Made by a program: the position numbers and the translations under genes
The notes under the pieces: generated by a model
What the model was told of the DNA's origin: nothing
The model's input: the letters and a program-made list of their open reading frames with translations, nothing else
Database searches by the model: none
Source: Varanus komodoensis
Taxonomy: Eukaryota > Chordata > Lepidosauria > Squamata > Varanidae
Assembly (NCBI RefSeq): GCF_004798865.1
Contig: NW_025335268.1
Span: 59,338,374-59,402,373, forward strand
DNA length: 64,000 bases
Reading direction: 5' to 3'
Shown: positions 59,636-64,000 of the stretch, in pieces
Layout of the letters: the number at the start of each line of letters is the position of its first letter
Numbering within the stretch: the first letter of the stretch is position 1

Positions 59636-59731
59636 CAGGGTGGCCACTTAAGAATCACTGCAAAAGAGGGCAGCTCTTTGTATGAACACTGCATATGCTC
59701 ATTGATAAAGAAAGGACACCTGGCCACCCTA
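59636..59731. mobile_element. Short element with CAGGGTGGCCA inverted ends
   Basis: CAGGGTGGCCA (59636-59646) and TGGCCACCCTA (59721-59731) are inverted repeats matching at 10 of 11 positions, 96 bases end to end. A similar TGGCCACCCTA end occurs near 31963-31973. I see no clear target-site duplication, so the class (hAT-like or other DNA element) is open, and a chance pairing is possible. Confidence 0.4.
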
Positions 59732-59819
59732 TAAGGACATTCCCATCCCTCAGCATATTCCGTCATGGTCAGCAGCCATTGAGAGGGTTGTCCTCCATTA
59801 GCTACCTGGCTTTTCCAAA

Positions 59820-60965
59820 GGAGAGAAAGGTGTTGTTAGGTCCTTGCAGGTGACCTTTCAGAGAGATGAAAAGGAGATATAGAGCTGGGTATCATCAGCA
59901 TATTGATAAGACTCCAGGTGGCTCACTCAGTCATGGAGATGTTGAATAGGATGAGGGTCAGAACAGACCCCTGAGGAACTCCATGCTGGAGAATTCGCAG
60001 AGTTGAACTATATTCCCTAAGACCACATTCTGGAGGCCAACCCTGCAAGTAGGAGTGGAAGCATTGCAACTCCGTCCCTTTCCCGCACTACCCCCCCCCA
60101 CTTCCTCCTCACTGAATTGCCCCAGAAGGATGCCAGGGCTGATGGTACTGAAAGCCTCTGAGAGGGCCAGAAATATCAACAGCATCACACTTCCGCTGTC
60201 CCTCTCCCAGTATGCAGGGTGACCAAAGCCAGGCCTAAACACTGTCCAAATAGATCCAGATAATCAGCTCCATCCAAGCATGCCTGGAGTTGGCCCTCTC
60301 AAGAAACTTTGCTACTGGCCTAAATTTAGTAAGGTCTTCCAGGTCAAGGGAGGATTTCTCAGAAGTGGTTTCTTTGCCACCTCTTTCAGGAGGTATAGGA
60401 CCAACCCTCTTGCAAGGAGGCGATAATCAACTCCTTGGCACAGCCACCTGTTCCTTCCCTGCAGGCTTTTATAAATCAGGATGGGCAAGGATCCCATATA
60501 GAGCTGGCTGCACAAAGCTGACCCTATCCTGGTAAGGGCATAGATGGCTGTTTTATAAATCAGGATGGATAAGGATCCTGAACAGAGGCGGCTGCACAAA
60601 GCTGACCAAGCACCTTGTCAACATCCTTGAGCTGCACCAACTGAAACCGGTTCAATAAAAATGGACCAGGCTGTGCTCTGTGTCTCTTAACTGAGTCCAT
60701 GCCTTTAATTCTGGACTCAAAGTCCTAGAGGATAGAATATTTTTTTGCCCCCACCCCCGGAAGTGCCCAGCAAATAATTTACAGCAGGTCTCAGATGGTT
60801 TTATGATGTCCTTGGGCCCAGCATGTAATAGGCCCCAGTTAACTCTGAAAGGCTCCATGGGGCAGCAAATGGAAAACTGAATAGATGCAGTGCGATAGTG
60901 TTTCTTTGCTACCTTCACTGCCTCTAAATGTACTGGATTGCAGGCAAGCACCAGGTTTCAGTTGC
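59820..60965 (-). mobile_element. L2-type LINE, strongly decayed RT fragment
   Basis: Parallel to the better copy at 61.1-63.0 kb. ATATAGAGCTGGGTATCATC, AGCATATTGATAAGACTCC (block C region), CAGACCCCTGAGGAACTCCA (block B, GVPQGS region) and CCAGGGCTGATGGTACTGAA (block A) all lie in the same order as 62100-62400. The minus-strand frame 59958-60242 reads LLIFLALSEAFSTISPGILL, a decayed LLDLSAAFDTIDHGILL. Further right, CAAGCACCTTGTCAACATCC matches 62803-62822. The catalytic YADD block is unreadable. An 84-base internal tandem duplication lies at 60467-60606. Older than its neighbour. Confidence 0.8.
60467..60606. repeat. Tandem duplication, period 84, within the decayed L2 copy
   Basis: TTTTATAAATCAGGATGG starts at 60467 and again at 60551. 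The repeats continue with AAGGATCC, AGAG.TGGCTGCACAAAGC and TGACC, with several differences between units. The duplication arose after or during L2 decay and is absent from the better L2 copy. Confidence 0.75.
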
Positions 60966-61019
60966 ATCCATTGGGAACCATAACTATGAATTACCTTTCC
61001 TGTCATATAGCAGGAGCTA

Positions 61020-61128
61020 CGGCCTTCCAATTCCATTTTATTTAGTATTTAATATGCATCCTACCTTTGTATCAAAAATGGAGCTCAATACAGCCAAAAA
61101 CAATAATAAGCAGATTCAAACCACAATC
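61020..61128 (-). mobile_element. Possible LINE tail fragment
   Basis: CATTTTATTTAGTATTTAAT, ATGCATCCTACCTTTGTATC and AAAAATGGAGCTCAATACAG have the TTTATTTA... TATC-CTACCTTT layout of a LINE 3' tail in minus orientation. It sits between two L2 copies and may belong to the left one or be separate. Confidence 0.35.
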
Positions 61129-62999
61129 TATTTTATTTTATTTTATTTATTTAGAATTTTTGCATTCCATCCCATCGCCTGAGCCTTGGAACGGCTTACA
61201 TAAAACAAACATAATACAACTAGTGCAAATAAAATCCAGATTCACACTGGCTGCAAATTAAAACCTATAGATGATATTAAAAGTTGTTAAAATATTGTTT
61301 AAATAAAAAGGTCTTAGCCTGGCGCCGAAAAACAAATAACGACGGCACCAGGCGGACCTCTCTGGGGAGCGCATTCCATAGGTGGGGTGCCACCGCAGAG
61401 AAAGCCCTCCTCTGGGTACTTTGCCTCCTAATGTCTTTCACGGAGGGTTCCCGGAGGAGGGCCTCTGCTGCTGGTCTCAGGGGAGGGAGGGCAAATATGG
61501 AAGAAGGCGTTCCTTTAGGTATCCAGGTCGCAAGCCATTAAGGGCTTTATAGGTGATAACCAGCACCTTGAATTGAGCCCGGACTTTGATGGGGAGCCAG
61601 TGAAGCTGGTAGAGGACTGGGGTTCTGTGAGAATAACGCCCAGTCCCCGTCAGCAACCTGGCTGCTCTATTTTGTACCATCTGAAGTATCCAGACTGTCT
61701 TCAAGGGCAGCCCCATGTAGAGCGCGTTACAGAAATCCAATTGGGAAGTAACCAATGCATGTGTCACTGTCGCTAGGCAATCTTCCTCCAGGTAGGGACA
61801 CAGCTGATGGATTAACCAAAGCTGAAGGAAAGCGCTCCTCACCACTGCTGTCACTTGAGCTTCCCAAGACAGCTCTGGGTCGAGGAACACTCCCAATCTG
61901 CGGACCCTGTCCTTTAGAGGGAGTGCAAACCCATTCAGGACAAGGTCCAGGTCATCTACCCAGGAGCTCAAACCACCCACCAACAGGACCTCCGTCTTGT
62001 CTGGACTGAGTTTCAGTTTATTGGCCCTCATCCAGCCCATTACCTCGGCCAGGCACCGGTTCAGTACAGCCACTGCCTCACCTGGATCGGTTGAAAAAGA
62101 GAGGTAGAGCTGGGTATCATCAGCATACTGAGATTCCGCAGCCCACACCTCCTGATGACCTCTCCCAGCAGTTTCATGTAGATGTTGAATAGCAAGGGGG
62201 ACAAAATGGACCCTTGCGGTACTCCATGGCATAGTTGCCATGGCGCAGAGCCAAAGTCCCCCAGCACCATCTTCTGGAATTGGCTGTTAAGGTAGGAGCG
62301 AAACCACTGCCAAGCAGTGCCTCCTACTCCCAGTACCGCTAGCCTATCCAGAAGGATACCATGGTCGATGGTATTGAAAGCCGCTTGAGAGGTCCAGGAG
62401 AACCAACAGGGATGTACTCCCCCTATCTCTCTCCCTGCACAAGTCATCATACAGGGTGACCAAGGCGGATTCAGTACCATACCGGGGTCTGAAGCTGGAC
62501 TGAAATGGGTCCAGATAGTCAGTCTCATCCAAGAGAGCTTGGAGTTGTCCCGCCACCACCCGTTCCAACACCTTGTCCAAAAATGGGATGTTGGCCACCG
62601 GTCTATAATTGGCGTCCATCTCTGGATCCAGGGATGCCTTCTTTAGGACCGGCCTGACTACCACCCCCTTTAGAGGTGCAGGCACCCGGCCGTCCGTCAG
62701 AGAGGCGTTGATGACCTCCAGGACCCAGGCATCCCATGTTTGAATTTGGTCAGTAGCCACGATGGGCAAGAGTCAAGTAAACAGATGGTGGGACGTACTT
62801 GTCCAAGCACCTTGTCCACATCATCAGGCACAATAACTGAAATTCATCCAATAATATCTGACCAGATGGATACATTGGCACCTCCCCTAGAGGATCTGAA
62901 TCACTAGTGGAGTCCAGCTTGTGACGAATCTGAACGATTTTCTCCTTAAAGTGCTGGGCAAAGTCGTCACAGCGGGCCATCAAGGGTGCTTTAATTAAA
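61129..62999 (-). mobile_element. L2-type LINE with near-complete reverse transcriptase
   Basis: A non-LTR reverse transcriptase runs on the minus strand, with its tail at the left (TTTTATTTTATTTTATTTAT, then GCATTCCATCCCATCGCC). From its 5' side: a linker reads ARCDDFAQHFKEKIVQIRHK (62900-62980). The first RT blocks are NYRPVANIPFLDKVLERVV (about 62600) and SSFRPRYGTESALV. Block A is split by a frameshift (LLVLLDLSSGF then AAFNTIDHGILL, near 62390). Block B is GVPQGSILSPLLFNIYM (near 62225). Block C, QYADDTQLYLSF (near 62130), comes after a second frameshift and keeps both catalytic aspartates. Then follow NKLKLSPDKTEVLLVG and a 254-codon open stretch to 61477 (RAARLLTGTGRYSHRTPVL, VITYKALNGLRPGYLKERL). 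The last C-terminal block continues in another frame to about 61310. The endonuclease half is missing. It is dead but fairly young. Confidence 0.92.
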
Positions 63000-63345
63000 G
63001 CATAATGTAAAACAAATAAAAATACAGTTGTAGTAAAAGAAAGGAAAACCAACAACTAACACCCCCTTCAGCAAGAGACCATCTTACATGCCAAAGGCCT
63101 GCCTGAATAAAAACACATTTGCTCGTCGACAGAGGAATAAGACAGAGGAGGCCAACCTAGCTGTTGTCCCAGAACTTGGGAGTAATCCATGAGGATGCCC
63201 TCTCTCAAGAATTGCTTTGGGAGTTTCCAGGGCTAACGCCAATGTTCAGCAGGAGATAGGAAGCTCTTGGGACCATGAATGAGGTCATTACTTCCACAGA
63301 CTCCACATTCCTGAGCAGAAATTCCTCCTGGCAGCTGGGTTGTTG
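63000..63345 (-). mobile_element. L2-type LINE, 3' region of a separate copy
   Basis: After TTTAATTAAAGCATAATGTA and AACAAATAAAAATACAG (an L2-like A-rich 3' stretch), the sequence reads AAAGGCCTGCCTGAATAAAA, ACACATTTGCTCGTCGACAG, AGGAATAAGACAGAGGAGGC, CCATGAGGATGCCCTCTCTC, and so on. This is the 3' untranslated/C-terminal junction of an L2-type element, colinear with 61295-61450 but much diverged. It abuts the 5' side of the RT-bearing copy, so at least two insertions are stacked here. Confidence 0.55.
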
Positions 63346-63349
63346 TTGA

Positions 63350-64000
63350 TTATGTGGATGTTAAATCAAGTTGTGATGAAAGTGTTAACACATTTACCAT
63401 AACATATGTTGTTTGGCTATACATCTTTAACAAAGAAGGCTCAGCAGAAAATAATCCATTCTGGAAGAGTGTGTCTTGTTGAGACAAGAAAGCCTTGGAT
63501 TCTCTTTGTTTATGCCGTGCCCCAGAATTTTTTAAAAGTCTCTCTGCCTTCCGTCTAATATTTTGCAATTATGCCTATGACTATCTCTTATTGAACCTAA
63601 TAATAGACATTCTGGAAATTACCCACACTTATAGTGAAACTCATGAGATGATTACTCTAGCATGATAGTGGCTGATGTAAATATCCACACCCTTCCCTAC
63701 CTGCATACAAATGTATTATTAAGGATGAAAACAATATGCCTCATGCTCATTATCTACCTTTGGAATGGGCTTGGCTACTGACCACAGCCTGAATCACTGG
63801 AATGAATGAAAGTGTTATTTTGTTTTTGTGCTGTCCTTTGAAAACCTTTGCATCAAGAAAACAGGAAGACACATTGCTGGGCCTAGAGGAACACGCACAT
63901 CTACGTCACACACATCTAAGTGTGTTTGGAAATAATCCAACCTGTTGGTTCAGTAGTAGATGTTTTCTTTAGCAGTGTAGGAAACTACACTTAGGAATGC
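63350..64000. other. No gene or repeat recognised
   Basis: AT-rich sequence to the end of the window. The 72-codon minus-strand frame at 63350-63568 shows no domain. Confidence 0.4.

Noticed and set aside
61755-62009. Plus-strand frames across the L2 copy
   Set aside because: Antisense shadows of the minus-strand L2 reverse transcriptase.

Overview
This window looks like a non-coding stretch of vertebrate nuclear DNA, most likely from a squamate reptile. The base composition is moderately AT-rich. Dinucleotide and tetranucleotide microsatellites are long. Interspersed repeats of several types recur: L2-type and CR1-type LINEs, MIR-like SINEs, tRNA-headed SINEs with a CR1/L3-like tail, short fold-back DNA elements and hAT elements. 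This mixture is what I know from lizard and snake genomes. I cannot name a species from it, and one 100-N assembly gap lies at 27005-27104.

I find no host protein-coding exon that I can defend, no RNA gene, and no recognisable endogenous retrovirus, LTR or Polinton. The only convincing protein similarity is to non-LTR retrotransposons. It is strongest in an L2-type reverse transcriptase on the minus strand (61.1-63.0 kb), next to a more decayed L2 copy (59.8-61.0 kb) and a third L2 piece (63.0-63.35 kb). It is also clear in a 5'-truncated CR1 copy on the minus strand (18.65-21.37 kb) that keeps endonuclease, reverse transcriptase and 3' end remnants.

Layout: 0.17-0.48 kb is a GC- and CpG-rich patch with a 103-base tandem duplication. 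From 0.6 to 14.9 kb is mostly unique AT-rich sequence with L2 3' ends (2.8, 3.3 and 7.6 kb) and MIR-like SINEs (7.2 and 11.7 kb). From 14.4 to 21.4 kb are a compound microsatellite, an L3/CR1 copy, a CR1 3' end, a whole 803-base hAT element with an 8-base target duplication, and the large CR1. From 21.9 to 27 kb are L2, MIR-like and tRNA-headed SINE fragments and one unusually open reading frame of unknown origin (25.4-26.2 kb). From 27.1 to 59 kb is mainly unique sequence dotted with microsatellites, fold-back elements and short repeat fragments. The last 5 kb is the L2 cluster.

No genes here work together in a pathway. The window is best read as intergenic or intronic DNA shaped by successive waves of LINE, SINE and DNA-transposon insertion. 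I see no novel system. The items most worth checking are the open frame near 25.4-26.2 kb, the fold-back family, and the SINE/LINE tail relationship.
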